The position numbers were made by a program, and so were the translations under genes. Below the pieces are notes generated by a model. That model had not been told where the DNA came from. It searched no databases and was given only the letters and a program-made list of their open reading frames with translations. 64,000 nt of DNA from Sinomonas sp. ASV322 (GTDB lineage Bacteria > Actinomycetota > Actinomycetes > Actinomycetales > Micrococcaceae), in the NCBI RefSeq assembly GCF_030908245.1, contig NZ_JAVFJJ010000001.1, forward strand, positions 293,565 through 357,564, in the 5' to 3' direction. Positions 1 to 8,971 of this stretch are shown here, piece after piece. Numbering within the stretch: position 1 is the stretch's first letter; each line of letters begins with the position of its first letter.

Positions 1-2390
1 TGGGGTCCGCGCGCGTCCGGCCCGGTCCCGATGTCCTCGTGCTCCTCGAAGTACCCGTCGAGCGCGCGCTCCCACGCGGCGACGCCGAAGCCTTCGTCTC
101 CATCCAGATCGGCAAGCGCCTTCGAGTCCTCGTCCGCGAACAGCTCGACGCGGCGGAACAGCTCGTTGCGGACCATGACCCGGAACGCCCGGAGGTTCGA
201 GGTGAGGGCCGGGGGCGGGGGAGGAGGAGCGTCGTGCGGGTGCAGCTCGTGGCCGCTCGTGAGCTCCTCCCATTCGTCGAGGAGGCTCGAGTCCACCTGC
301 CGTACAAGCTCGCCGAGCCACGCGACGAGGTCCTCGAGATCCTCGCGCAGCGCGTCTTGTGGGACGGTCTGGCTGAGCGCCTTGTAGGCGTCCGTGAGGT
401 ATCGCAGCACGATGCCCTCGCTGCGCGCGAGCGAATAGAACTGGACGAATTCGCCGAAGTCCATCGCGCGCTCGTACATGTCCCGCACCACGGACTTGGG
501 GGCCAGCTCGAAGTCGCCGACCCACGGCGCGTGCTTGCGGTATTCCTCGAACGCGGCCTCGAGGAGCTCCTTGAGCGGCTCCGGGTACGTGACGGCGTCA
601 AGGAGCGCCATCCGCTCGGTGTATTCGAGGCCGTCCGCCTTCATCGCGGCGACGGCGTCCGCGCGGGCGCGTTTGAGCTGCGCGGAGAGGATCTGGCGCG
701 GCTTCTCGAGCGTTGCCTCGATGACGGAGACGACGTCGAGCGCGTACGACGGCGACTCCGGGCCAAGCAGGTCGAGTGCGGCGAGCGCGAAGGGGGAGAG
801 CGGCTGGTTGAGCGCGAAGTTCTCCTGGAGGTCGACCGTGAGGCGCAGGGTCCGGCCGGTCGCGCGGTCCTCGGCGCTCTCATCGGCCTCTGGGATGCGT
901 TCGACGACGCCTGCCGCGAGCAGCTCCCGCAGGATCCCCAGTGCCCGCCGCATGAGCCGCAGCTGGACTTGGCGCGGTTCGTGGTTCTCCTCGAGGAGAC
1001 GGCGGGCAGCAGCGACCGGGTTGCCCGGACGCGCGACGAGGTTGAGAAGCATTGCGTGGGTGACGGTGAAGCTCGAGGTCAGTGGCTCGGGCGCCGCGGC
1101 GACGAGCCGCTCGTACGTCGGCTGTCCCCACGAGACGAACCCCTCGGGCGGCTTCTTCTTGACGACCTGACGGAGCTTGCGGGCGTCGTCGCCGAACTTT
1201 GCGCGGGCCTTCTCCATGGCCCGGTTGTTCTCGATGACGTGCTCGGGCGCCTGCACCACGACGGTCCCGGCGGTGTCGAAGCCCGCTCGCCCGGCTCGGC
1301 CGGCGATCTGATGGAATTCGCGCGCGTTGAGGTGCCGCGTCCGCTGGCCGTCGAACTTGGTGAGCGCCGTGAGCAGGACCGTGCGGATCGGCACGTTGAT
1401 CCCCACGCCGAGCGTGTCCGTCCCGCAGATGACCTTGAGCAGCCCCGCCTGGGCCAGCTGCTCGACGAGGCGCCGGTACTTCGGCAGCATCCCCGCGTGG
1501 TGCACTCCGATCCCATGCCGCACGAGCCGATTGAGGGTCTTCCCGAACCCTGCGGCGAAGCGGAAGCGTCCGATGAGCTCGGCGATGCGGTCCTTCTCTT
1601 CGCGCGTGCACACGTTGACGCTCATGAGCTGCTGGGCCCGCTCGATCGCCTCGAGCTGGCTGAAATGCACGACGTACACTGGCGCCTGCTTCGTGGCGAG
1701 GAGCTCTTCGAGCGTCTCGTGGACGGGCTTCTCCTCGTAGTAGTAGTGCAGCGGAATGGGGCGCTCGGCACCCGCGACCGTCGTCGTCGTCCGCTTTGTG
1801 CGCTCGGTGAGCTCGCGCTCGAACCGGCCCACGTCGCCGAGCGTCGCGCTCATGAGGAGGAATTGCGCCTGGGGCAGCTCAAGAAGGGGGACCTGCCACG
1901 CCCAGCCGCGCTGGGGATCGGAGTAGAAGTGGAACTCGTCCATGATCACCGGACCGAGTTCGGCCGCCGCTCCCTCGCGCAGCGCATGATTGGCGAGGAT
2001 CTCGGCGGTGCAGCAGATGATCGGCGCTTGGCCGTTCACGGATGAGTCGCCCGTGATCATCCCGACGTTCTCCGCACCGAAGATCTCGCACAGGGCGAAG
2101 AACTTCTCGGAGACGAGCGCCTTGATCGGTGCCGTGTAGTAGCTCCGCTGCCCGGTCGCGAGCCCGTAGAAGTGAGCGGCGATTGCGACGAGTGACTTTC
2201 CGGAGCCCGTCGGCGTCGCGAGGATCACGTTGTTGCCCTGCACGAGCTCCATGACCGCCTCGTCCTGGGCGGGGTACAGCGAGAGCCCGCGGCCCTCGGC
2301 CCACGTGACGAACGCCTCGTACACCGCGTCCTGCAGATTCTCGGGCGCGGTGGTGTCTGGGGCATCGGGGAGGAGCTGGTCGAGTCTCAT
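1..2390 (-). CDS. DEAD/DEAH-box RNA helicase with DUF3516-type C-terminus (3' end cut by window edge)
   Basis: Superfamily 2 helicase, predicted to unwind RNA with ATP. The reading frame runs without a stop from an ATG at 2390 to the left edge, so about 796 residues are visible and the C-terminus is missing. Motif I (ATPTGSGKS) lies at residues 58-66, motif II is DEFH at about 151-154, and motif VI (QIAGRAGRAG) is near residue 360. The long C-terminal part resembles the DUF3516 region of large actinobacterial helicases. The start is 34 bp from the divergent methyltransferase gene; a TAGGCT -10-like element lies nine bases upstream of the ATG. Family assignment is firm, but the RNA substrate is unknown. 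Confidence 0.88.
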   Translation of the reverse strand, partial: MRLDQLLPDAPDTTAPENLQDAVYEAFVTWAEGRGLSLYPAQDEAVMELVQGNNVILATPTGSGKSLVAIAAHFYGLATGQRSYYTAPIKALVSEKFFALCEIFGAENVGMITGDSSVNGQAPIICCTAEILANHALREGAAAELGPVIMDEFHFYSDPQRGWAWQVPLLELPQAQFLLMSATLGDVGRFERELTERTKRTTTTVAGAERPIPLHYYYEEKPVHETLEELLATKQAPVYVVHFSQLEAIERAQQLMSVNVCTREEKDRIAELIGRFRFAAGFGKTLNRLVRHGIGVHHAGMLPKYRRLVEQLAQAGLLKVICGTDTLGVGINVPIRTVLLTALTKFDGQRTRHLNAREFHQIAGRAGRAGFDTAGTVVVQAPEHVIENNRAMEKARAKFGDDARKLRQVVKKKPPEGFVSWGQPTYERLVAAAPEPLTSSFTVTHAMLLNLVARPGNPVAAARRLLEENHEPRQVQLRLMRRALGILRELLAAGVVERIPEADESAEDRATGRTLRLTVDLQENFALNQPLSPFALAALDLLGPESPSYALDVVSVIEATLEKPRQILSAQLKRARADAVAAMKADGLEYTERMALLDAVTYPEPLKELLEAAFEEYRKHAPWVGDFELAPKSVVRDMYERAMDFGEFVQFYSLARSEGIVLRYLTDAYKALSQTVPQDALREDLEDLVAWLGELVRQVDSSLLDEWEELTSGHELHPHDAPPPPPPALTSNLRAFRVMVRNELFRRVELFADEDSKALADLDGDEGFGVAAWERALDGYFEEHEDIGTGPDARGP

Positions 2391-2412
2391 GGCGACTTCA
2401 GCCTAACCGCAC

Positions 2413-2424
2413 TAGCGTGGAGCC
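2413..2424 (+). promoter_or_regulatory. Leaderless-type promoter of tam
   Basis: TAGCGT (-10 type, TANNNT) is followed by six bases and then the ATG at 2425. A transcript starting about seven bases after the -10 would begin at the start codon. Confidence 0.55.
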
Positions 2425-3234
2425 ATGAGCGCTTCGCCCACGTGGGATCCCGCCCTCTACGTCCGCTTCGGCGACCATCGCGGACGGCCATTCTTCGATC
2501 TCACCTCCCGGATCGGCGCCGATTCGCCCCTCCACGTCGTCGACCTCGGGTGCGGGCCGGGAGCACTCACCGCCGCGCTCGCGGACCGCTGGCCCGACGC
2601 TCTCGTCGAGGGAATCGACAGCTCGCCGGACATGATCGCGGCGGCCGAGCGCACGACGCCCGGACGGCCCCGCCTGAGCTTCCGGCTCGGCGAGATTGTG
2701 GCCTGGGAACCCGAGGACGACGTCGACGTGCTGGTTTCGAACGCCGCGCTCCAATGGGTGCCGGGCCACCAGGCGCTCATCGGGCGGTGGCTCGAGCAGC
2801 TTGCACCCGGCGCGTGGCTTGCTGTGCAGGTGCCGGGGAACTTCGGAGCGCCCTCTCACACGCTCATGCACGAACTCGCGGAGTCATCGCAGTGGGAACG
2901 AAAGCTGCGCGGAGTGCTGCGCCACAGCGACGCCGTCGGCGAGCCCGCCGACTACCTCGAGCTCATGCTCGCGGCGGGCTGGGAAGCCGACATCTGGGAG
3001 TCGACGTACCTCCAGGTCCTCGCGGGTGAGGATCCCGTGCTCAACTGGGTGCGGGGCACGACGCTCCGGCCTGTCCTCGATGCGCTCACGCCCGAGGAGG
3101 GGGTGCAGTTCGAGGAGCAGTACAACCAGCTCCTGCTCGATGCGTATCCCGTGCGGGACTACGGCACCGTGTTCCCCTTCCGCCGCATCTTCTGCGTGGG
3201 TCGGAAGCCCGACGACGCCGCGGGGCCCGTCTGA
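2425..3234 (+). CDS. tam: Trans-aconitate 2-methyltransferase-like SAM methyltransferase
   Basis: A 269-residue class I SAM-dependent methyltransferase. The N-terminus (WDPALYVRFGDHRGRP) matches the substrate-side signature of Tam, which methylates trans-aconitate formed from the TCA intermediate cis-aconitate. SAM motif I, DLGCGPG, is at residues 40-46, followed by an acidic residue in motif II (EGIDSSPDM). Length fits the family (about 250-260). It is divergent from the helicase and convergent with the MBL hydrolase, so it is probably a single-gene unit. No Shine-Dalgarno site precedes the ATG. A generic methyltransferase role is not excluded. Confidence 0.82.
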   Translation: MSASPTWDPALYVRFGDHRGRPFFDLTSRIGADSPLHVVDLGCGPGALTAALADRWPDALVEGIDSSPDMIAAAERTTPGRPRLSFRLGEIVAWEPEDDVDVLVSNAALQWVPGHQALIGRWLEQLAPGAWLAVQVPGNFGAPSHTLMHELAESSQWERKLRGVLRHSDAVGEPADYLELMLAAGWEADIWESTYLQVLAGEDPVLNWVRGTTLRPVLDALTPEEGVQFEEQYNQLLLDAYPVRDYGTVFPFRRIFCVGRKPDDAAGPV

Positions 3235-3259
3235 GCGGAGCGCTCGCCGCGGCCTTGAG

Positions 3260-3910
3260 TCACCAGCCCCGCGCGCGCCACTCGTCGAGGTGCGGGCGTT
3301 CGGCGCCGAGCGTCGTCGGCGCGCCGTGCCCGGGATGCACGACGGCGTCGTCCGGATACACGTCGAAGAGCCGCTCGACGACGTCCCCGATCAAGAGGGT
3401 GAAGCGATCGGGATCCTTCTGCGTGTTGCCCACGCCGCCCGGGAACAGCGAGTCGCCGGAGAAGATGAGGTGCGGGCCGTCGTCGTCCTTGAGGACATAC
3501 GCGATCGAGCCCGGCGTGTGGCCCCGCAGATGGACCGCCGTGAGGTCGAAGCCCTGGAAGTTCCCGACGTCGCCGTGGTCGAGCACGACGTCGACCGGCA
3601 CCGGGATGCCGGATACGTCCTGCCGCCCGGCCGCCGTGTGGGCTCCGGTCTCGGCCACGAGCCCTTCGAGGGCCCGCACATGGTCCCAGTGCTGGTGGGT
3701 GGTGGCGATGAGCGCGAGCCGGGCAGGCGCCGACGCGTCCCCGGCTCCCTCGGCGAGGAGCGCACGGATGGCCGGGAGATCATCGGCGGCATCGATGAGG
3801 ACCTGGTCGCCCGATTCCTTCGCCGTGATGACGTACACGTTGTTGTCCATGTCGCCGACCGCAACGCAGCGGACAGTGACGTGCTCGAGGTCGTGGATGA
3901 GGCTCGTCAT
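3260..3910 (-). CDS. MBL-fold metallo-hydrolase
   Basis: A 216-residue metallo-beta-lactamase-fold hydrolase of the glyoxalase II-like type. The metal-binding HxHxDH motif is HQHWDH at residues 72-77. Further ligands are visible in LRGHTPGS, the bridging aspartate in FSGDSLF, and a C-terminal HPGHG. It is cytosolic, with no signal peptide. The substrate cannot be named; candidates include S-lactoylglutathione-like or mycothiol thioesters, persulfides or other esters. The ATG at 3910 is preceded by TAGACT plus six bases, a leaderless-type arrangement. It is divergent from the GntR gene. Confidence 0.85.
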   Translation of the reverse strand: MTSLIHDLEHVTVRCVAVGDMDNNVYVITAKESGDQVLIDAADDLPAIRALLAEGAGDASAPARLALIATTHQHWDHVRALEGLVAETGAHTAAGRQDVSGIPVPVDVVLDHGDVGNFQGFDLTAVHLRGHTPGSIAYVLKDDDGPHLIFSGDSLFPGGVGNTQKDPDRFTLLIGDVVERLFDVYPDDAVVHPGHGAPTTLGAERPHLDEWRARGW

Positions 3911-3922
3911 GGCGCCAGTCTA
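3911..3922 (-). promoter_or_regulatory. Leaderless-type promoter of the MBL hydrolase
   Basis: On the minus strand TAGACT (3922-3917) is followed by six bases and the ATG at 3910. No ribosome binding site is present. Confidence 0.55.
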
Positions 3923-3973
3923 GGTGCGGGCGTCCCGATGTGGTCCGTCTCGCGCGGCGCTACTCTGGTGCGC

Positions 3974-4351
3974 ATGCAGGAAGCGGACTTTCCCGGGGCG
4001 TGGCGGCCCGACCAGAGCCAATCGATGCCGCTCTTCGAGCAGCTGCGACGGCATGTCGCCGACCTTGTGACAGTCGGCGGGCTTCCCGCCGGCAGAAGGC
4101 TTCCGCCGGTGCGCTCCCTCGCGGCCGAGCTGGGGGTGGCTCCGCATACCGTCGCCCGCGCGTACCGCGAGCTCGAAGAGGCCAAGATCGTCGTCACGAG
4201 GGGGCGTGCGGGAACGGTCGTCGCGCCCCGCGATGCCCGCGAGCAAGAGCTCACGACGGCGGCCGCCGCCTACGCTGCCGCGGCGCGGGCGCGCGGATGC
4301 GAGCTCGAAGAAGCTGTGCGGCTCCTCGAACAGGCCTATTCGCGGCTGTGA
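3974..4351 (+). CDS. GntR-family regulator (short, YtrA-like)
   Basis: A 125-residue regulator with an N-terminal winged helix-turn-helix at about residues 20-85, including RRLPPVRSLAAELGV and HTVARAYRELE, typical of GntR proteins. The C-terminal tail is only about 40 residues and mostly helical, so there is no FadR- or HutC-type effector domain. This architecture matches the YtrA subgroup, which often controls ABC transporters, although none is adjacent. ATG 3974 is chosen; GTG at 3968 is an alternative. TACTCT sits seven bases upstream of the ATG. It lies just upstream of uvrA, but uvrA has its own promoter. Confidence 0.8.
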   Translation: MQEADFPGAWRPDQSQSMPLFEQLRRHVADLVTVGGLPAGRRLPPVRSLAAELGVAPHTVARAYRELEEAKIVVTRGRAGTVVAPRDAREQELTTAAAAYAAAARARGCELEEAVRLLEQAYSRL

Positions 4352-4411
4352 TCAGACTTTCGCGCACCGGGGGAGCACGTTCACCGTGGGCCTCGGCGGT
4401 GCGTTGGAAGT

Positions 4412-4427
4412 TCGAAGACGTTTTCGA
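4412..4427 (+). promoter_or_regulatory. Probable LexA (SOS) box upstream of uvrA
   Basis: TCGAAGACGTTTTCGA matches the Gram-positive/mycobacterial LexA consensus TCGAAC-N4-GTTCGA at 10 of 12 defined positions. It ends one base before the TAGCAT -10 element and 13 bp before the uvrA start, so bound LexA would block RNA polymerase. LexA control of uvrA is well established in other bacteria. Confidence 0.7.
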
Positions 4428-4428
4428 C

Positions 4429-4440
4429 TAGCATGGTCCC
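4429..4440 (+). promoter_or_regulatory. Leaderless-type promoter of uvrA
   Basis: TAGCAT followed by GGTCCC and then GTG at 4441. The six-base spacing and lack of a ribosome binding site suggest a leaderless message. Confidence 0.6.
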
Positions 4441-7371
4441 GTGCAGACTGCTCCCACACCCACGGATCTGGCGGATCACGCCGCCCATGCGCGGGATGAC
4501 GCACCCGTGAGCGCCCTCCGGGCCGACCTCTCCCGGCTCGTCGTCAAGGGGGCACGGGAGCACAACCTCCGGAACGTCGACCTCGACCTGCCCCGCGACG
4601 CAATGATCGTCTTCACGGGCCTCTCTGGCTCCGGGAAGTCCTCGCTCGCCTTCGACACGATCTTCGCGGAGGGCCAGCGCCGCTACGTCGAGTCACTGTC
4701 CGCGTACGCGCGGCAGTTCCTCGGCCAGGTCGACAAGCCGGACGTCGATTTCATCGAAGGGCTCTCGCCGGCCGTCTCGATCGATCAGAAGTCGACGAGC
4801 AAGAACCCGCGTTCGACCGTGGGCACTATCACCGAGATCTATGACTACATGCGCCTTCTGTGGGCGCGCGTCGGGCGTCCGCACTGCCCGATCTGCCACG
4901 AGCCCGTGACGCGGCAGACGCCTCAGCAGATCGTCGACCAGCTTCTCGATCTCGAGGATGGGACGCGCTTCCAGATCCTCGCTCCGGTGGTGCGCGGGCG
5001 CAAGGGCGAATTCGTCGACCTCTTCAAGGAACTTGCGGCGAAGGGCTACGCGCGCGCACGGGTGGACGGAGAGATCGTGCAGCTCTCCGAGGCTCCCAAG
5101 CTCGGCAAGCAGTTCAAGCACACGATCGAGGTGGTCGTCGATCGCCTCGTCGTCAAGGAAGGCATCCGCCAGCGCCTCGCCGATTCGGTCGAGACGGCGC
5201 TCGGGCTCGCGGAGGGCCGTGTTGTCGCCGATTTCGTCGACGTCGCGCCCGACGACGATGCCCGCACCCGGGCGTTCTCCGAGCACCTCGCGTGCCCGAA
5301 CGAACATCCCCTGGCGATTGACGAGATCGAGCCGCGCTCGTTCTCGTTCAACAACCCGTTCGGAGCGTGCCCCGCCTGCACAGGCATCGGCACGAAGCTC
5401 GAGGTCGACGAGGAACTCGTCGTCCCCGATCCGCAGCTGAGCCTCAGCGAGGGAGCCATTGCTCCGTGGTCCCTCGGAACCGCCACCCAGGAATACTGGA
5501 CCCGTCTCCTCGAAGGCCTCTCCGACGAGCTCGGCTTCTCCATGAACACGGCGTGGCACAGCCTTCCGCAGTACGCCCGCGACGCGGTTCTCTACGGGAA
5601 GGACCACAAGGTCGTCGTCCAGTACCGCAATCGCTTCGGTCGCGAGCGCAAGTACAGCACGGGCTTCGAAGGCGCCGTGTCCTACATTCAGCGCAAGCAC
5701 GCCGAGACCGAGTCGGACTACGCGCGGGACCGCTACGCGGAATACATGCGCGAGATCCCGTGTCCCGAATGCGGGGGAGCGCGGCTCAATCCGGCGTCGC
5801 TCTCGGTCCTCGTGGGCGGAAAGTCGATCGCGCAGGTGTGCGCGCTGCCGCTGCGCGAGGCGAGCGAGTTCCTCGCGACCCTCGATCTGACCGAGCGCGA
5901 ACGGCACATTGCCCATCAGGTCCTCAAGGAGATCGACGCACGCCTCGCGTTCCTGCTCGATGTCGGGCTCGAGTACCTCAACCTCGAACGCGCCGCCGGG
6001 ACCCTCTCGGGCGGCGAGGCTCAGCGCATTCGGCTCGCGACCCAGATCGGCTCCGGCCTCGTCGGTGTCCTGTACGTCCTCGATGAACCGAGCATCGGGC
6101 TACACCAGCGGGACAACCGCCGTCTCATCGAGACCCTCACGCGACTTCGCGACCTCGGGAACACGCTCATCGTCGTCGAGCACGACGAGGACACGATTCA
6201 TGAGGCCGACTGGATCGTCGACATCGGACCGGGCGCGGGCGAGCACGGCGGTATGGTTGTGCACTCGGGGTCGCTCGCCGACCTCCTCGAGAACCGGGGA
6301 TCGCTCACCGGCGACTATCTCTCGGGGCGCCGGCGGATCGAGGTGCCGCGGAAGCGGCGGCCGATTGACCGCAAGCGCCAGCTCAAGGTCATCGGTGCCC
6401 GCGAGCACAACCTGCAGAACGTCGACGTGACGTTCCCCCTCGGCGTGCTCACCGGGGTGACGGGCGTGAGCGGTTCGGGCAAGTCAACTCTCGTGAACGA
6501 GATCCTGTTCAAGGTCCTCGCGAACCGGCTCAACGGCGCCAAGCAGGTCGCCGGTCGCCACACTCGCGTGGAGGGCCTCGAGCACCTCGACAAGGTCATT
6601 CATGTCGATCAGAGCCCGATCGGCCGCACGCCTCGCTCCAACCCCGCGACGTACACGGGAGTGTTCGACCACATCCGCAAGCTCTTCGCCGAGACCACCG
6701 AGGCGAAGGTCCGCGGCTACCAGCCCGGCCGATTCTCCTTCAACGTCAAGGGCGGCCGCTGCGAAGCATGCTCGGGTGACGGCACGATCAAGATCGAGAT
6801 GAACTTCCTGCCGGACGTCTATGTCCCGTGCGAGGTATGCCACGGCGCCCGGTACAACCGCGAGACGCTCGAGGTCCACTACAAGGGCAAGACCATCGCG
6901 GACGTCCTCGACATGCCGATCGACGAGGCGGCCGAGTTCTTCGCGGCGTTCGGCCCCATCGCGCGTCACCTCACCACCCTCGTGGATGTCGGCCTCGGCT
7001 ACGTGCGCCTGGGACAGCCCGCGACGACGCTTTCGGGCGGCGAAGCGCAGCGCGTCAAGCTCGCCTCCGAGCTCCAGCGACGCTCGAACGGGCGAAGCAT
7101 CTACGTGCTCGACGAGCCGACGACCGGCCTTCACTTCGAGGACATCCGCAAGCTTCTCCTCGTGCTCCAGGGTCTCGTCGAGAAGGGCAATACGGTCATC
7201 ACGATCGAGCACAACCTCGACGTCATCAAGAGCGCGGACTGGATTATCGACTTGGGCCCCGACGGGGGGTCCGGCGGCGGTCAGGTCGTCGCCACAGGGA
7301 CTCCCGAGGACGTTGCCAAGGTCGAGGTGAGCCACACCGGACGCTTCCTGGCCGAGATCTTCGCGCGCTGA
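4441..7371 (+). CDS. uvrA: Excinuclease ABC subunit A
   Basis: UvrA, the damage-recognition ATPase of nucleotide excision repair, which loads UvrB on lesions. It has 976 residues with two ABC ATPase modules. Walker A motifs are [10 protein letters not shown] near residue 60 and [10 protein letters not shown] near 680. ABC signatures are [12 protein letters not shown] and [12 protein letters not shown]. The C-terminal zinc finger is visible as CEAC...CEVC near residues 776-802, and a first cysteine module ends in CPAC near 315. GTG 4441 is preferred because it sits six bases after a -10 element; an internal GTG at 4507 would remove 22 poorly conserved residues. An SOS box precedes it. uvrC follows downstream but is transcribed separately. 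Confidence 0.97.
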   Translation: MQTAPTPTDLADHAAHARDDAPVSALRADLSRLVVKGAREHNLRNVDLDLPRDAMIVFTGLSGSGKSSLAFDTIFAEGQRRYVESLSAYARQFLGQVDKPDVDFIEGLSPAVSIDQKSTSKNPRSTVGTITEIYDYMRLLWARVGRPHCPICHEPVTRQTPQQIVDQLLDLEDGTRFQILAPVVRGRKGEFVDLFKELAAKGYARARVDGEIVQLSEAPKLGKQFKHTIEVVVDRLVVKEGIRQRLADSVETALGLAEGRVVADFVDVAPDDDARTRAFSEHLACPNEHPLAIDEIEPRSFSFNNPFGACPACTGIGTKLEVDEELVVPDPQLSLSEGAIAPWSLGTATQEYWTRLLEGLSDELGFSMNTAWHSLPQYARDAVLYGKDHKVVVQYRNRFGRERKYSTGFEGAVSYIQRKHAETESDYARDRYAEYMREIPCPECGGARLNPASLSVLVGGKSIAQVCALPLREASEFLATLDLTERERHIAHQVLKEIDARLAFLLDVGLEYLNLERAAGTLSGGEAQRIRLATQIGSGLVGVLYVLDEPSIGLHQRDNRRLIETLTRLRDLGNTLIVVEHDEDTIHEADWIVDIGPGAGEHGGMVVHSGSLADLLENRGSLTGDYLSGRRRIEVPRKRRPIDRKRQLKVIGAREHNLQNVDVTFPLGVLTGVTGVSGSGKSTLVNEILFKVLANRLNGAKQVAGRHTRVEGLEHLDKVIHVDQSPIGRTPRSNPATYTGVFDHIRKLFAETTEAKVRGYQPGRFSFNVKGGRCEACSGDGTIKIEMNFLPDVYVPCEVCHGARYNRETLEVHYKGKTIADVLDMPIDEAAEFFAAFGPIARHLTTLVDVGLGYVRLGQPATTLSGGEAQRVKLASELQRRSNGRSIYVLDEPTTGLHFEDIRKLLLVLQGLVEKGNTVITIEHNLDVIKSADWIIDLGPDGGSGGGQVVATGTPEDVAKVEVSHTGRFLAEIFAR

Positions 7372-7443
7372 TCGATGAACGCCGCGGAATGCGTGTCGCC
7401 CCCTGCGGCCGGCAATATGCCGTGAGATTCATGTGAGTTTTAG

Positions 7444-7461
7444 GCATGCCGATCGGTATGC
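7444..7461. promoter_or_regulatory. Imperfect palindrome upstream of the HAD phosphatase gene
   Basis: GCATGCCGATCGGTATGC is an 18-bp inverted repeat with one mismatched pair. It ends immediately before a GAGACT element that lies six bases upstream of the GTG at 7474, so it covers the -35/spacer region. It could be a repressor site; the regulator is unknown. Confidence 0.35.
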
Positions 7462-7473
7462 GAGACTGTCCCG

Positions 7474-8235
7474 GTGACTGACAGCCCGGCCCTCGTGATC
7501 TTCGACCTGGATGGCACACTCGTCGATCCCGCCGGCAGCATCACCGGAGGCATCGCCTTCGCCCTTGAAGCCAACGGCCTGCCCGTGCCCGACGCGGCGA
7601 CGCTCGATTCGATGGTAGGGCCGCCGCTTCTCGAGTCCCTGAGCCGTCTCGCAGAGGTTCCCGCCGACGTCGTGCCCGCGGTCGTCCACGCGTATCGGCG
7701 GCGCTACATCTCGACCGGAATGACGCAGAGCCGCCCGTATCCGGGCATTCCCGAGCTGCTCGATCACCTCCGAGGCGCGGGCTATCACCTTGCGGTCGCG
7801 ACTCAGAAGCCCGAGGCGCTCGCGAAGAAGCTCTTGACCGTCCAAGGTCTCGACTCACGCTTCCACAGCATCCACGGGGCCCCCGATGATGAGACGCTGC
7901 CCCCGCTCGCGGACGGGAAGGCGAGCATCGTCGCCGCGGCCCTTGCCGTCAACCACGCCGTGCCGGAACGCTCTCTCATGATCGGAGACCGCCGCCACGA
8001 TGCGGCCGGGGCCGAGGCCAACGGCCTCCGCTGCGTCGGTGTTGCCTGGGGCTTTGCCGAGCCCGGCGAGCTTGAGGTTCTCGAGCTCGCGGCCTACGTA
8101 TCGGACGCGGTCGAAGCGGGCGCCGCCGTCGAACGACTTCTCCCTCTGGACGGGTATGCGGCCGTCCCCGCTGCTGCCCCTGTTCTGTCCGGGTCTGCAG
8201 ACCCCGAACCCGTGGAGGCCGACTCGTGCCGCTGA
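7474..8235 (+). CDS. HAD-family phosphatase (phosphoglycolate phosphatase-like)
   Basis: A 253-residue haloacid dehalogenase-type hydrolase. Motif I, FDLDGTLVD, is at residues 10-18 with the nucleophile Asp and acid/base Asp. Motif III lysine is in ATQKPEALAKK, and motif IV is GDRRHDAAGA. The helical cap inserted after motif I (about residues 22-95) is the Gph/PGP subclass I type, suggesting a small phosphorylated metabolite such as 2-phosphoglycolate. The last ten bases overlap the acyltransferase start, so the two are probably co-translated. A variable C-terminal tail of about 40 residues follows the catalytic core. Substrate is inferred only. Confidence 0.8.
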   Translation: MTDSPALVIFDLDGTLVDPAGSITGGIAFALEANGLPVPDAATLDSMVGPPLLESLSRLAEVPADVVPAVVHAYRRRYISTGMTQSRPYPGIPELLDHLRGAGYHLAVATQKPEALAKKLLTVQGLDSRFHSIHGAPDDETLPPLADGKASIVAAALAVNHAVPERSLMIGDRRHDAAGAEANGLRCVGVAWGFAEPGELEVLELAAYVSDAVEAGAAVERLLPLDGYAAVPAAAPVLSGSADPEPVEADSCR

Positions 8236-8897
8236 TGTACCAGGCAAGCCGAACGAGCATCCGAGCCCTCATCTCCGGCCTGTGCCGTCCGACCGTGACG
8301 GGTCTTGAGAACGTTCCCGTGGAGGGACCGTTCATCGTCGCGTCCAATCACCTCTCGTTCCTCGACTCGGTCATCATCCAGGCGCTCATGCCGCGCAAGG
8401 TCGGGTTCTTCGCGAAGGCCGAGTACTTTACCGGGCGGGGGGTCAAGGGCAAGCTCATGAAGGCCTTCTTCGAGGGCGTGGGTTCGATTCCGGTTGAGCG
8501 CGGCGAGCAGGCGGCCAGTGTCGCGGCCCTCAAGACGCTGCTCGACGTCCTTGAGCGCGGAGAAGGCGTCGGCATCTATCCCGAGGGAACGCGCTCGCGC
8601 GACGGGCTCCTCTACCGCGGCCGCACGGGCGTCGGCTGGCTCACGCTCACGACAGGTGCGCCGGTCGTGCCCGTGGGCCTCGAGGACACCGACAAGCTCC
8701 AGCCGGCAGGGAAGAACACCGTCAAGCCCCAGCATTTCAGCATGCGGGTCGGCGAGCCGCTCTACTTCGACAGGCTGGGCCCGGACCATTCCCTTCCCGT
8801 GCGCCGCGACGCAACGGACCGGATCATGGACGCCATCGCTGCCTTGAGCGGGCAGGAACGGGCTGACGGCTACAACAAGCCGCCGGCCCACGAGTAA
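8226..8897 (+). CDS. 1-acyl-sn-glycerol-3-phosphate acyltransferase-like (PlsC family)
   Basis: A 223-residue PlsC-family acyltransferase, expected to acylate lysophosphatidic acid or a related lipid at the membrane surface in phospholipid synthesis. The catalytic NHxSxxD motif is NHLSFLD at residues 41-47. The phosphate-binding block FEGVGSIPVERG spans about 81-92, EGTRS is at 119-123, and a final block PVVPVGL follows. The GTG start overlaps the preceding HAD gene by ten bases. The family contains several paralogues in actinobacteria, so the exact acyl acceptor is not certain. Confidence 0.85.
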   Translation: MPLMYQASRTSIRALISGLCRPTVTGLENVPVEGPFIVASNHLSFLDSVIIQALMPRKVGFFAKAEYFTGRGVKGKLMKAFFEGVGSIPVERGEQAASVAALKTLLDVLERGEGVGIYPEGTRSRDGLLYRGRTGVGWLTLTTGAPVVPVGLEDTDKLQPAGKNTVKPQHFSMRVGEPLYFDRLGPDHSLPVRRDATDRIMDAIAALSGQERADGYNKPPAHE

Positions 8898-8959
8898 TCG
8901 CGGGACCACCCCGCCACCCTCACCCGCCCCACCACCCACATCAACCCAGCCACCCTCAC

Positions 8960-8971
8960 TAGACTGAAGCA
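8960..8971 (+). promoter_or_regulatory. Leaderless-type promoter of uvrC
   Basis: TAGACT, then six bases, then GTG at 8972. The preceding 60 bases are C-rich and show no SOS box. Confidence 0.6.

Noticed and set aside
39-2045. Long open frame of 668 codons antisense to the helicase gene
   Set aside because: Its product is Arg/Leu/Glu/Asp-biased with no family motifs. In high-G+C DNA, codon bias on the coding strand leaves long open frames opposite. The helicase motifs are on the minus strand.
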